DNA of 64,000 nucleotides, taken from NCBI GenBank assembly GCA_015059945.1, contig SUZJ01000002.1:185337-249336 (forward strand), given 5' to 3'. The notes under the pieces were generated by a model that was not told the origin of the DNA, made no database searches, and saw only the letters and a program-made list of their open reading frames with translations. Shown one piece after another: positions 46,145 to 54,660 of this stretch. Source of the DNA: Rikenellaceae bacterium. Its GTDB lineage: Bacteria > Bacteroidota > Bacteroidia > Bacteroidales > Rikenellaceae. The translations under genes and the position numbers were made by a program. Each line of letters starts with the position of its first letter. The stretch's first letter is position 1.

Positions 46145-48508
46145 ATGAAAATAAAAGTCGCCTTTCATTGGCTCGTTTTTGCTGCTTGCATAGCAGGATG
46201 GATTACCGAACTAACCCAAGCTCCAATTAAGCCACTCTCTACCATCTTGGGTATTGGAGGTGCCATCTACTGTCTGTTCTACGTGGTGGGGCTGTTTCTA
46301 TTTCCCGTAAAACGCGACTGGGTTATGATGAAGGGTAACTTTCTGTTGAAGGTTGTAAACTTCGTATTGCTTGTTCCGTTTGTATTGACACTGCTATTGG
46401 CAGGTAGCCAGTCGAGCGACATATTGCAGTTGGAGGAGAGTAGTGGCAATGGCGGCTGTTGTCATATGGCCGAGTGTGGCGCACAAGAGGAGCAGGACTA
46501 CTCGCTCTTTTGGTCGGTGTATAGCCACTATATCGATCCGGGTAATCAACATATGGCAGGCACCGAGAAGGGGCGTCAATATGTGGCCCTGATAACCATA
46601 TTGGGCTACATACTGCTGAATGGTGTTCTCATATCTACCTTGGTGAGCTGGTTTGACCGTCGCAGGGAGCAGTGGATTAAGGGCGAAATTGTTTATAACC
46701 GATTTAGTCGCAGGTGGCCCCGTGGAAAGAAACACTACGTAATCATTGGTGGTAGCGATGTGGCTATTGGTGTGGTTAGGCAATTGTTCAACAATCACGA
46801 GGGTAGGGAACCCTATGTCATAGTTCAGACGTCAAGCGATATCGACACCTTCCGTCGCGAATTGTTCTCGACACTGACCGAAAGGCAGCAAATGCACTTG
46901 GTACTCTACTATGGCAGCAGCACCTCAAAAGACGACCTTGCAAAACTGGGCCTCAATAACGCTGCCGAGGTCTATCTGCTTGGCGAAAACACCCGCCCCG
47001 ACGACACCGACTCCTATCACGATACGGTGAATATGGAGTGTCTGGAACAAATTTGTGACATTATTCAGGAGGAAAAGAACAAAAAGAGGGATAGACTGTG
47101 TCTAAAAAAATGCAAAGAAACACACTTGTTGTGTCGAGTGATGTTTGAGTATCAAACGACTTTCTCGGTATTCCAGTTGTCTGACATTAGCAATAAAATA
47201 AAAAACCATATTAAATTCCGCCCCATTAACTACTACGAAATGTGGGCCCAAAAAGTGCTTATAAACAAAGAAATAAATCCTGCCGAGTTGAAGAAAATGG
47301 CTCTTAAAGGTGGGTATTTGCCTTTGGAGGGTACGAATGGTATAACGCAAAAAGACAGCGACTATGTACATCTGTTTGTGGTGGGTATGTCGCGTATGGG
47401 TGTGGCTATGGCTATTGAAGCCGCCCACTTGGCCCACTATCCCAACTATACCGAGCAGAACAAAATTCGCACCAAGATAACATTCATCGATGCCAATGCT
47501 GCCGAACAAAAAGATTTCTTTATGGGCAGGTTCAAAGAGCTGTTCAAACTCTCGCACTGGCGCTACGGAACAGTAGAAGAAGGTGAACTGGTGTGGAAAC
47601 AGACCAGTTGGCCCGAGCCCGAGGAATGCGACTACTTGGGTGGCGACTTCCTCGATGTCGAGTGGGAGTTTATCCACAGTGGTATCGAGCAGGAGGTTGT
47701 GCAGGAGTACATACTCTCGTCGGCCAATCCTAACGCCAGAGTTACCATTGCAATCTGTCTGCCCGAATCTAACAAGGCCCACGCTGCCGCACTCTATTTC
47801 GACAAGAGGATCTATGAGTCGGATAGGGTGTTGCAAGTACTTGTCTACAATCGCAACGGTGATGCAATAGTGAAGTCGCTACGAACAGAAAATATTAGAG
47901 CACCATATCACAATAAGTTGAAAGCTTTTGGTTCGTCGAAAGATTGTTTCGACTTGGAATATTTCAAACTGAGCGAGCAAAATGGCGAGAACATTGGCAA
48001 AAAGTATTGTGAAATAAAAACTAATTATATCAATCCGGCAATAGACAAAGCTAATCTGCAAGAAGTAGAAGAGAGGAATAGTGCTGATAAAAAGTATGGT
48101 GGCAAGTCTGATGCAGCAGATTATTGGTCCAACATATACAACGCCAATACTATGTGGACCAAGTTGCGCAGTGTAAACTTTGATGGTACAGCGTTTAGTG
48201 TGTCCAAGTCTGAGGAGGATAAACGGAGCGATGTTGAGGTATTGTCTGATGTGGAGCACAATAGGTGGAATATGGAGCAACTATTGATGCACTTCCGCCC
48301 CTTAACATCAACGGAACAGGCCGAAGTCTTAGATAGAATTAAATCAAAAAATGAGTTGAAAAACAATATGGCTCACTTGGATATATGTTCCAATAAGTGT
48401 TTGAACGAAAAAATTAGTAAAGTAGACGTAGTGGCACGGGCCTATGATGTAGGTCTTACCGAACTATTACCAGAACTTAGCCAGAAAAAGACTACATCCA
48501 AACAATGA
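46145..48508 (+). CDS. Channel-like membrane protein with TrkA-N/RCK-like domains and RyR-like C-terminus
   Basis: 787 residues. Four hydrophobic segments (about 5-24, 32-55, 66-88, 146-168) come first; the loop before the last carries SHYIDPGN (about 127-134), reminiscent of the pore region of CASTOR/POLLUX-type cation channels. A Rossmann domain starts at KKHYVIIGGSDVA (about 196) and a second at YVHLFVVGMSRMGVAM (about 407), as in tandem RCK/TrkA-N gating modules. The C-terminal ~90 residues (EHNRWNMEQLL at about 703, then H, D and L positions) resemble a divergent RyR domain. I infer a ligand-gated cation channel or membrane sensor. The stop overlaps the next start (ATGA). Part of the 3' half is AT-richer than the 5' half. 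Confidence 0.7.
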   Translation: MKIKVAFHWLVFAACIAGWITELTQAPIKPLSTILGIGGAIYCLFYVVGLFLFPVKRDWVMMKGNFLLKVVNFVLLVPFVLTLLLAGSQSSDILQLEESSGNGGCCHMAECGAQEEQDYSLFWSVYSHYIDPGNQHMAGTEKGRQYVALITILGYILLNGVLISTLVSWFDRRREQWIKGEIVYNRFSRRWPRGKKHYVIIGGSDVAIGVVRQLFNNHEGREPYVIVQTSSDIDTFRRELFSTLTERQQMHLVLYYGSSTSKDDLAKLGLNNAAEVYLLGENTRPDDTDSYHDTVNMECLEQICDIIQEEKNKKRDRLCLKKCKETHLLCRVMFEYQTTFSVFQLSDISNKIKNHIKFRPINYYEMWAQKVLINKEINPAELKKMALKGGYLPLEGTNGITQKDSDYVHLFVVGMSRMGVAMAIEAAHLAHYPNYTEQNKIRTKITFIDANAAEQKDFFMGRFKELFKLSHWRYGTVEEGELVWKQTSWPEPEECDYLGGDFLDVEWEFIHSGIEQEVVQEYILSSANPNARVTIAICLPESNKAHAAALYFDKRIYESDRVLQVLVYNRNGDAIVKSLRTENIRAPYHNKLKAFGSSKDCFDLEYFKLSEQNGENIGKKYCEIKTNYINPAIDKANLQEVEERNSADKKYGGKSDAADYWSNIYNANTMWTKLRSVNFDGTAFSVSKSEEDKRSDVEVLSDVEHNRWNMEQLLMHFRPLTSTEQAEVLDRIKSKNELKNNMAHLDICSNKCLNEKISKVDVVARAYDVGLTELLPELSQKKTTSKQ

Positions 48509-49077
48509 CCGACAAGCAGATAATAGAAGCTCTGATTGCTCGCGATGAGTGGACCACGCAGCACTTCTTTTTCGAGAAGTGCCGCCCGCTGTTTGTGAGC
48601 ATCATCCGCCACGTTTTCTCCTACGAGGTCGACTATGACGAGTTTGTGAACAACCTCTACCTCTACCTGATGGAGAATGACGCATATAGGTTGAGGCAGT
48701 TCGAGGGACGTAGCACTATATATCAGTGGATGAAGGTGGTGGCCATTCGCTACTTCATAGCTCGGCGCGACAATCTGATAGATATGAAGCCCAAGGAGGC
48801 TCTTTTAGGTAGTGCTGTGCAGCGCGAAACTATTGATACAGAGCACCAGATGACCGCCCAGATGGATGTGGAGCGGTTGCTGGCGTTTATGCCTAACCGA
48901 CGCTATGTATATGTGTTGCGACGCTTGGTCTTGGAAGAGGCCGAGCCCAAAGTTGTGGCCGGCGAGCTGGGTACCAATGTAGATAACTTGTATAACATTA
49001 AGAAACGTGCCATTGCTGCATTGACAGAGATTGCACTCAAAGAAGCAGAGAAATATGAAAAAGAGATCAGTAAATAA
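48505..49077 (+). CDS. Sigma-70 family (ECF-like) RNA polymerase sigma factor
   Basis: 190 residues. A sigma region 2-like stretch (DYDEFVNNLYLYLMENDAYRLRQFEGR-type, with STIYQWMKVVAIRYFI) is joined by a short linker to a region 4 helix-turn-helix (RRYVYVLRRLVLEEAEPKVVAGELGTNVDNLYNIKKRAIAAL). It overlaps the channel gene by four bases and the C39-RyR gene by 23, so all three are translationally coupled. The N-terminal part of the next protein looks like an anti-sigma segment, suggesting a sigma/anti-sigma pair. It is likely to transcribe the island or its targets. Confidence 0.82.
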   Translation: MTDKQIIEALIARDEWTTQHFFFEKCRPLFVSIIRHVFSYEVDYDEFVNNLYLYLMENDAYRLRQFEGRSTIYQWMKVVAIRYFIARRDNLIDMKPKEALLGSAVQRETIDTEHQMTAQMDVERLLAFMPNRRYVYVLRRLVLEEAEPKVVAGELGTNVDNLYNIKKRAIAALTEIALKEAEKYEKEISK

Positions 49078-50050
49078 AATCTCGGCAGAGGTGTTGGCCT
49101 CATTCCTCGATGGCAATGCCACTGCACAGGAGAGTGGCGAGATATTGGGCGCTCTCGCTGAGGATGCCGAATTGAGAGAACTGTTACATATTTCTCAATC
49201 GGTAGATGCCGAATTGGGAATGATGCCCCGACAGGTGTGCGACTTTGTACCTATGACCGCTATGGCTGCCACTTGCGACGAGAGTAGCTATTGCAGCTTG
49301 GAGTGCGAAAAGTTTGTGCTGCGAGCAATGAATATCCCATTCGACGAGCACCAACTGCTCTCCAATGCTATCGACAAAGGGTGGCAAAAAGAGGGTGGTA
49401 CGGCTCTGCACAATGTGGGGCGCCACTTGGAGAGCGAGGGACTGGTGGTCGCTCGCCGCTACGATGCCACTGTCGATGATATTGCCGAGGCCCTTGACGG
49501 GGGTAAATGTGTAATTGTGGCCGTGGATGGTGGCGAACTGCTGGGCAATAGGGCCGAGGAGAGGGCCGAAGATATGCTTGTAGGCCCGCAGCCCGACCAT
49601 ACGGTGGTGGTCCTGTCGCTCGATGCCCAAGCCAAGAGTGTCACTATCTACGATCCCAACTCCGTTGGTGCGGAGGATAGCTACCCGATAGAGGTGTTTG
49701 AGGATGCTTGGAATGATTCAAAAAACTATTTAGTAACCATAACCACCCCAGATATGAACAGCTATAACCCACGACCTATTGACTTGTCGGATGTTGAATT
49801 GCCGGCCGAACTTGTAGAACTGCGCGAGGCTATTGCCGAGAATGCCCACGATGTGTGGGCTGCCGAGCGTCAGGCTCAGGGATGGACCTACGGCCCCACA
49901 CGCGATGATGCCAAACGCCAAACACCTTGTATGGTGCCCTACTCGCAACTGCCCGATAGCGAGAAAAAGTTTGACCGCGATATGGCTGTGGGCACCATCA
50001 AACTGCTCAAAAAACTTGGCTACGACATTGTTAAACACACAGAAAAATAA
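49055..50050 (+). CDS. C39-like cysteine peptidase with C-terminal RyR domain and anti-sigma-like N-terminus
   Basis: 331 residues from the ATG at 49055. Residues 9-50 (EVLASFLDGNATAQESGEIL...RELL) resemble the helical N-terminus of Bacteroidetes anti-sigma proteins, without cysteine ligands. Residues 75-230 look like a papain-fold C39-type domain: CSLECEKFVLRAM (Cys80/Cys84), PDHTVVVL (His182) and IYDPNS (Asp200). Residues 241-326 are a clear RyR domain: HDVWAAERQAQGWTYGP, DDAKRQTPCMVPYSQLP, KKFDRD, LGYDI. No membrane segment. I infer a cytosolic sensor in which RyR ligand binding controls a peptidase or sigma release. Confidence 0.75.
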   Translation: MKKRSVNKISAEVLASFLDGNATAQESGEILGALAEDAELRELLHISQSVDAELGMMPRQVCDFVPMTAMAATCDESSYCSLECEKFVLRAMNIPFDEHQLLSNAIDKGWQKEGGTALHNVGRHLESEGLVVARRYDATVDDIAEALDGGKCVIVAVDGGELLGNRAEERAEDMLVGPQPDHTVVVLSLDAQAKSVTIYDPNSVGAEDSYPIEVFEDAWNDSKNYLVTITTPDMNSYNPRPIDLSDVELPAELVELREAIAENAHDVWAAERQAQGWTYGPTRDDAKRQTPCMVPYSQLPDSEKKFDRDMAVGTIKLLKKLGYDIVKHTEK

Positions 50051-50063
50051 ATCACAAGAGGGT

Positions 50064-51023
50064 ATGAAATACGATGTGTTTATTAGTTATTCTCGCAAGG
50101 ATTATATAGATGAGAATAAACAAATTATCCCCGGTAATATTGTGAGTAAAATTAGAGAATTGTTCGATTCTAATAATATTACTTATTGGTTTGATGAGGA
50201 GGGTGTATATTCAGGAGATGCCTTTGCTCCTATTATTGCGCGAAACATTAAGGATGCCAATATCTTCCTATTTATTTCTTCCGAAAATTCTAATGTTTCA
50301 GAGTGGACCAGTAACGAAATCGCTACCGCACACGCATATAAAAAGAAAATCATACCATTTAAGTATGATAATTCGGTTTACAATGACTCGGTGATATTGT
50401 ATATAGCCAGATTGGATCACATAGAATATACGAAGAATCCCGACAAAGCTCTATCTAGACTATTGCAATCGGTACAAAATTATCTTAATGAGGATATTGC
50501 AAAGCAAGAACAAAAAAGACAAGAAGAGGAAGCAAAACGCTTAATAGAGATTTCACAACAAGAGCGTTCTGCAAAATTAAGAGATATTCGCACAAAAATA
50601 GAGGTTCTTGAAAAACGTAAACTTGAAATAGATAAAGATATACTTACCAAAGAACATTTGTTAGCTGATTTGAGAAGTGAGAATAGAATTATAGAGTCAA
50701 AGATGTCCGAATTGAGAACGGAAGAGTCCTTTGTCCTAGGTGAAAATGGTAATGTTGTTACAAAACAACCTCAAAAAACTTACCTCCAAGAGCTTAAAGA
50801 TACTTTCAAGGAATCATATACAATCAAGGGAATTGCCAAATGGGAGTGGGGAATTATTATAGCATCTGTACTGATTCCATTATTTGGTTTTGTTGCTATA
50901 TTCATATTACCCATAAGGGCTATTGTCAAAAAGACTAATATAAAGAAAAATGTGCAAACTTTGATAGCACTAGCCGTAGTATTGCAGTATATTGTATCGG
51001 GAATATTATTAATTATGTGGTAA
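50064..51023 (+). CDS. TIR-domain protein with coiled coil and two C-terminal membrane segments
   Basis: 319 residues from the ATG at 50064, preceded by AGAGGGT. The TIR domain (about 1-140) opens with KYDVFISYSRKD and has the catalytic-type glutamate in SEWTSNEIATA (Glu85), so NADase activity is plausible. A long charged coiled coil follows (about 150-235), then two hydrophobic helices (about 272-295 and 300-319). The DNA is much more AT-rich than its neighbours, suggesting separate acquisition. It lies 13 bases after the C39-RyR gene. Confidence 0.85.
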   Translation: MKYDVFISYSRKDYIDENKQIIPGNIVSKIRELFDSNNITYWFDEEGVYSGDAFAPIIARNIKDANIFLFISSENSNVSEWTSNEIATAHAYKKKIIPFKYDNSVYNDSVILYIARLDHIEYTKNPDKALSRLLQSVQNYLNEDIAKQEQKRQEEEAKRLIEISQQERSAKLRDIRTKIEVLEKRKLEIDKDILTKEHLLADLRSENRIIESKMSELRTEESFVLGENGNVVTKQPQKTYLQELKDTFKESYTIKGIAKWEWGIIIASVLIPLFGFVAIFILPIRAIVKKTNIKKNVQTLIALAVVLQYIVSGILLIMW

Positions 51024-51051
51024 TTAACTATACCAACTCTAACCCTATATT

Positions 51052-51933
51052 ATGATTAACCCATCGGATTTTATACATCCCGAGGATGCTGCTGCGCTTA
51101 GGCAGTTGGAGAGCATTCCGGGCTTCCCTACACTGGTTAAAAAAGTACTGGCGCTGGGGCTTGAACAGTTGCAGTACGGACTCAATATGGCTACCGCTAT
51201 ACGTCTGTCGCCCACCCAGTTGCCAAAGCTATACAACCACCTGCCACCCATCTGCCAGAAGCTGGGCATTGCCGAGCCTGAGTTCTACTTACAGATGGAT
51301 CCAATGCCCAATGCTTGGACCTTTGGTGATACCAAAATATACATCACCATCACTTCGGGACTCGTGGAGATGATGAGCGATGAGGAGCTCGATGCCATAC
51401 TGGCCCACGAGTGCGGACACATACTCTGTCGCCACGTCTTGTACCACAGCATTGCCCAATACATACTCAGCGGTGCAGATGCTCTGGGCGTCTTGGGCTC
51501 GCTGACCGTGCCCATACAGTACGCCATATTCTACTGGCAGCGTAAGAGCGAGCTTTCGTGCGACCGCTGCGCCAGTATCATTACCTCGCCCGAGGTGGTG
51601 GCACGCGCAATGGCTCGTTTTTCGGGCGGCCCAAAGTCTATTACCGCCAGCCTGAATATGTACGAGTGGGCGCGCCAAGCCGACCAGTACGACGCCATTC
51701 GCAACGATAACTTGTGGAACAAGACGTTGCAGTTGGCTGCTATTGCTGGCCAGTCGCACCCATTCAGTGCGGTGCGTGTGCGCGAGATACTCCGCTGGGG
51801 CAACTCGGCTCAGTACCAAGATGTTAAACGCAAACTGCTGGCCGTGCTTCCGGGTAGGACTTGTCCCCACTGCAAACGCCCCGTCAGCTCCAACTGGCTC
51901 TTCTGCCAACACTGCGGAACAAAACTACAATAG
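51052..51933 (+). CDS. M48-family zinc metallopeptidase with C-terminal zinc ribbon
   Basis: 293 residues. The zinc-binding helix is LAHECGHILCRH (HECGH at 119-123), with third ligand Glu167 in RKSELSCDR, as in M48/HtpX-like peptidases. A hydrophobic stretch lies at about 133-160. The C-terminal CPHCKRPVSSNWLFCQHC (about 272-289) is a zinc ribbon of the kind found in three other proteins of this locus. It lies 28 bases after the TIR gene and 22 before the next, so it is within the operon. Proteolysis of a membrane or stress substrate is inferred. Confidence 0.88.
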   Translation: MINPSDFIHPEDAAALRQLESIPGFPTLVKKVLALGLEQLQYGLNMATAIRLSPTQLPKLYNHLPPICQKLGIAEPEFYLQMDPMPNAWTFGDTKIYITITSGLVEMMSDEELDAILAHECGHILCRHVLYHSIAQYILSGADALGVLGSLTVPIQYAIFYWQRKSELSCDRCASIITSPEVVARAMARFSGGPKSITASLNMYEWARQADQYDAIRNDNLWNKTLQLAAIAGQSHPFSAVRVREILRWGNSAQYQDVKRKLLAVLPGRTCPHCKRPVSSNWLFCQHCGTKLQ

Positions 51934-51955
51934 CTAACTTAATAAGGTGCCCATT

Positions 51956-53236
51956 ATGAAGCACGATGTATTTATAAGCTACTCTCGCAAGGATATCAAG
52001 ATAACCGAAGGTCTTTGTGAAGTATTGCGACAGAATGGCGTAGATTATTGGATTGATGATAACAACATCCACGGCTCGGCCAATTTTCTGTCCGAGATAA
52101 CCAAAAATCTCAAACAGTGCAAGGCTGTGATATTTGTTGCATCGGCCAATTCGGCTGCCTCCGAATGGACTCAGAAGGAACTTCTCTTTGCCATTAAGCA
52201 TAGCAAGGATATTATCCCCTATAAAATTGGTGAGTTCAGCTTCGACGACAACGACGAACTCGACTTTGTATTCTCAAATGTTCAGTGGGTAGATAGCATT
52301 GACAAGGTAATTGTGGCCTTGCGTGAGAAGGGTTTTGTGGGCATAAAACCTGTGCTCCAACCCCCAGTGCCAGAGCCTCCCGTACCTCCCACTCCCAAAC
52401 CTCGCCTCCCTTGGTGGCTGTGGGTACTGATTGCAGCACTCGCTGTGGCTGTTGGGGGGTGGCTGCTTGGTGGTGATAGAGGTACGAGGGGCGACCTTGA
52501 TGCACAACAGCACCAAGCCGATAGCCTTGCCCAAGTGGTTGAGGTCGAGCGCCATCGTAGCGATAGCCTCGCGCTGGTGGCCCAACGCTTGGAGAAAGAG
52601 AAAGCCGAAAAGGAACGCATTGCAAGAGAAAAAGCCGAAAAAGAGCGTATTGCTCAAGAGCAAAAGGCCAAAGAAAAAGCAGATGCCGAACGCAAGGCAG
52701 TTCAGCAAGAGACCAAGACCTACAAGGTGGGCGACTACTACGACGATGGTGTCAAACAAGGCGTGGTATTCCAAGTGTGGGACGATGGTCGCCACGGCAA
52801 GATTGTGAGCCTTGACGAAACCGAATTGCAGTGGTGTACCGACGAACAATACAACAAGAAAATTGTTGTAGGGGCAGAGAGTAACAGCGATGGAAAAGCC
52901 AATACCGATAGGGTGATGGCAAGAAGTGACGCCGACCAATATCCCGCATTTGTTTGGTGTCGCAACAAGGGCAAGGATTGGTATCTGCCTGCCATTGAGG
53001 AATTGGAACTGCTATTGCTGAGTGATCCGGTTCTCATTCCTGTAAACAGCGAACTCTACAATAAAGGAGGTAAAGGCTTGCATCCTACTAAGTTGGGATC
53101 CTGGTTTTGGTCTTCAAACGAGCAAGTAACTTTGCTCTCAGAATATATGGCGTTTTATGTAGATGCGTGTAATGAACAAACCAATGAAACGGTTAAGAGA
53201 CACAAACTTTATGTGCGTGCCGTGGCGACTTTTTAG
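51956..53236 (+). CDS. TIR-TM-coiled coil-DUF1566 receptor-like protein
   Basis: 426 residues from the ATG at 51956 (AATAAGGTG upstream). An N-terminal TIR domain (about 1-125, KHDVFISYSRKD; SEWTQKE with Glu75) is followed by a proline-rich hinge (PPVPEPPVPPTPKP), one transmembrane helix (about 151-170) with positive charge on the N-side, a KEKAEKERIA-type coiled coil (about 205-245) and a C-terminal DUF1566-like domain (KGKDWYLPAIEELELL; ending YVRAVATF). The topology implies TIR inside and DUF1566 in the periplasm. Its centre is nearly identical to the protein at 55918-57315. Confidence 0.85.
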   Translation: MKHDVFISYSRKDIKITEGLCEVLRQNGVDYWIDDNNIHGSANFLSEITKNLKQCKAVIFVASANSAASEWTQKELLFAIKHSKDIIPYKIGEFSFDDNDELDFVFSNVQWVDSIDKVIVALREKGFVGIKPVLQPPVPEPPVPPTPKPRLPWWLWVLIAALAVAVGGWLLGGDRGTRGDLDAQQHQADSLAQVVEVERHRSDSLALVAQRLEKEKAEKERIAREKAEKERIAQEQKAKEKADAERKAVQQETKTYKVGDYYDDGVKQGVVFQVWDDGRHGKIVSLDETELQWCTDEQYNKKIVVGAESNSDGKANTDRVMARSDADQYPAFVWCRNKGKDWYLPAIEELELLLLSDPVLIPVNSELYNKGGKGLHPTKLGSWFWSSNEQVTLLSEYMAFYVDACNEQTNETVKRHKLYVRAVATF

Positions 53237-53280
53237 TTGAATGGCGGGCAATGTATTGTGATTTAATGAATTATAAATAA

Positions 53281-53544
53281 ATGAAGAGTATGTTTTTTGA
53301 CGAGAACGGAATTTTGGATATCGACGGGATGGTAGTCGAGAACGCTTCATTCAAAAAGATTATGGAGGATGGAGTGATAACCGAAGAGGAGATTAAAGAG
53401 CAGTCGGACAAGGTGATTGCACAAATGCGCAATATGGAGGCTAAATATACCCCCGAGCAGCTGGCCGATGTGAAAAAACTACTGGCCGAAACAAGCGTAC
53501 TATACGCCATCTACAACTTCTACTCACTCCAAAACATATACTAA
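53281..53544 (+). CDS. Small acidic protein, unknown
   Basis: 87 residues, opening MKSMFFDENGILDIDGMVVENASF, with predicted helices through EEEIKEQSDKVIAQMRNMEAKYTPEQLADVKKLLAETSVLYAIYNFYSLQNIY. No recognised domain, signal or membrane segment. It lies 44 bases after a TIR receptor gene and 14 before the next gene, in operon context. An accessory or immunity-like protein is conceivable but not shown. Confidence 0.6.
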   Translation: MKSMFFDENGILDIDGMVVENASFKKIMEDGVITEEEIKEQSDKVIAQMRNMEAKYTPEQLADVKKLLAETSVLYAIYNFYSLQNIY

Positions 53545-53558
53545 CACAAGCAAATACT

Positions 53559-54092
53559 ATGGGAACTTTTAATACCAAACAATTGATAGACTGCTCGCCC
53601 ACGCTGATACCACAAATGGCCGACAGCATCAAGAGCGAATTTCAAAAAGAAGGCTACGATGTGGAACGCACAAAACTCTCCAACGGAGGTTACGATATCT
53701 CTATCTCCAAAGGTGGCGTGTTCAAGGCCATAGTGGGTCTGCGAACTGCCCTGAAAATAACCCTCCTGCCCCAAGGCAGCAATCATATCGACTTCGAGGC
53801 CGGTATAGGCATTTGGGGCCAGCAGGTTGTGCCCACCTTGGTTATGTGGTTTGTTACTTGGCCCGTGATGCTCACCCAGTTGTGGGGGATGGTTAAGCAG
53901 TCACAGCTCGACGATAAGGCTCTGGCTATTGTGTTGGCAGTGCGCAATAAAGCCAACTCTGCCACCCTGAACGCTGCTCCCGCCACCACTCTCATAGCAC
54001 CACCAACCAGTAGCCATAAGTTTTGCATCGCGTGTGGCCACAAAAACGAAGCCGAGGCCAGATTTTGCTGTGCCTGTGGCAATAAGTTGTAA
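53559..54092 (+). CDS. Protein with hydrophobic segment and C-terminal zinc ribbon
   Basis: 177 residues. Residues 1-75 (FNTKQLIDCSPTLIPQMADSIKSEFQKEGYDVE...ISISKGGVFKAIVGLRTALKITLLP) look like a small alpha/beta domain. A hydrophobic stretch (about 88-108, VVPTLVMWFVTWPVMLTQLW) may sit in or on the membrane. The C-terminus is a zinc ribbon, CIACGHKNEAEARFCCACGNKL. No family is recognised. It belongs to the zinc-ribbon set of this locus. Confidence 0.7.
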   Translation: MGTFNTKQLIDCSPTLIPQMADSIKSEFQKEGYDVERTKLSNGGYDISISKGGVFKAIVGLRTALKITLLPQGSNHIDFEAGIGIWGQQVVPTLVMWFVTWPVMLTQLWGMVKQSQLDDKALAIVLAVRNKANSATLNAAPATTLIAPPTSSHKFCIACGHKNEAEARFCCACGNKL

Positions 54093-54125
54093 AGATTATA
54101 AACCAAATGTATAAATATAAGGAAT

Positions 54126-54497
54126 ATGGCAAAGAGAGAATTTGCTTGCGAAAGTTGGAACTACGGAAAGGGAATTGCGGTCGCAGGAGTACTAACTATC
54201 ACAGATAGTGAGCTGATATTTCACCCCCGAAAGGAACCCTTGATGTTTTGGGTTAAGCGCCAAGATATTGTAATCAAAATATGCGATATCAAAGATTTGC
54301 AACCAGATGGTCTTTTAAGATTGAATGTTGTGATGTCCGATGATTTGGTGTATACATTTAGAATATATGTACGAGCCGAGCGTCAGTTAGTTATAGACGG
54401 CGTTAAGGAGCTAATGGAAATCCAAAAGGCCGCAACGGCAACGCCTCAAACACCCGTCTCGGAGCCTACTCCGATGGGGCAACCCACTAGTGTGTAA
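54126..54497 (+). CDS. GRAM/PH-like domain protein, C-terminal zinc ribbon lost by frameshift
   Basis: 123 residues. Residues 5-100 have GRAM-domain features (GVLTITDSELIFHP; VKICDIKDL-type strand; DLVYTFRIYV), suggesting binding to a membrane lipid or a protein. The tail TPQTPVSEPTPMGQPTSV ends at TAA (54495-54497) inside a GTGTGT run. In another frame the DNA continues directly into a complete zinc ribbon (54493-54570). One extra GT in the run would join the two, giving a protein like its neighbours. Either a recent slippage mutation or a phase-variable switch. Confidence 0.7.
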   Translation: MAKREFACESWNYGKGIAVAGVLTITDSELIFHPRKEPLMFWVKRQDIVIKICDIKDLQPDGLLRLNVVMSDDLVYTFRIYVRAERQLVIDGVKELMEIQKAATATPQTPVSEPTPMGQPTSV

Positions 54498-54570
54498 ATT
54501 CTGCCCAATGTGTGGTAGTAAAGTTGTTGAGGGTGCTCACTTCTGCGCCAACTGCGGCCATAAATTGTAA
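54493..54570 (+). pseudogene. Out-of-frame zinc-ribbon tail of the GRAM-like gene
   Basis: Read from TGT at 54493, the frame gives CKFCPMCGSKVVEGAHFC, then ANCGHKL and a TAA at 54568-54570. The CxxC-CxxC spacing and the NCGHKL end match the ribbons of the two flanking genes. It has no start codon of its own. Confidence 0.7.
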
Positions 54571-54660
54571 GCCATTTGCAGGTAGGGCAGTGATCTGTGC
54601 GCATTGCCCTTTGTAATCGAACTATTTATCTCAACACCAAACTTTTAACCAGAGTACGCA

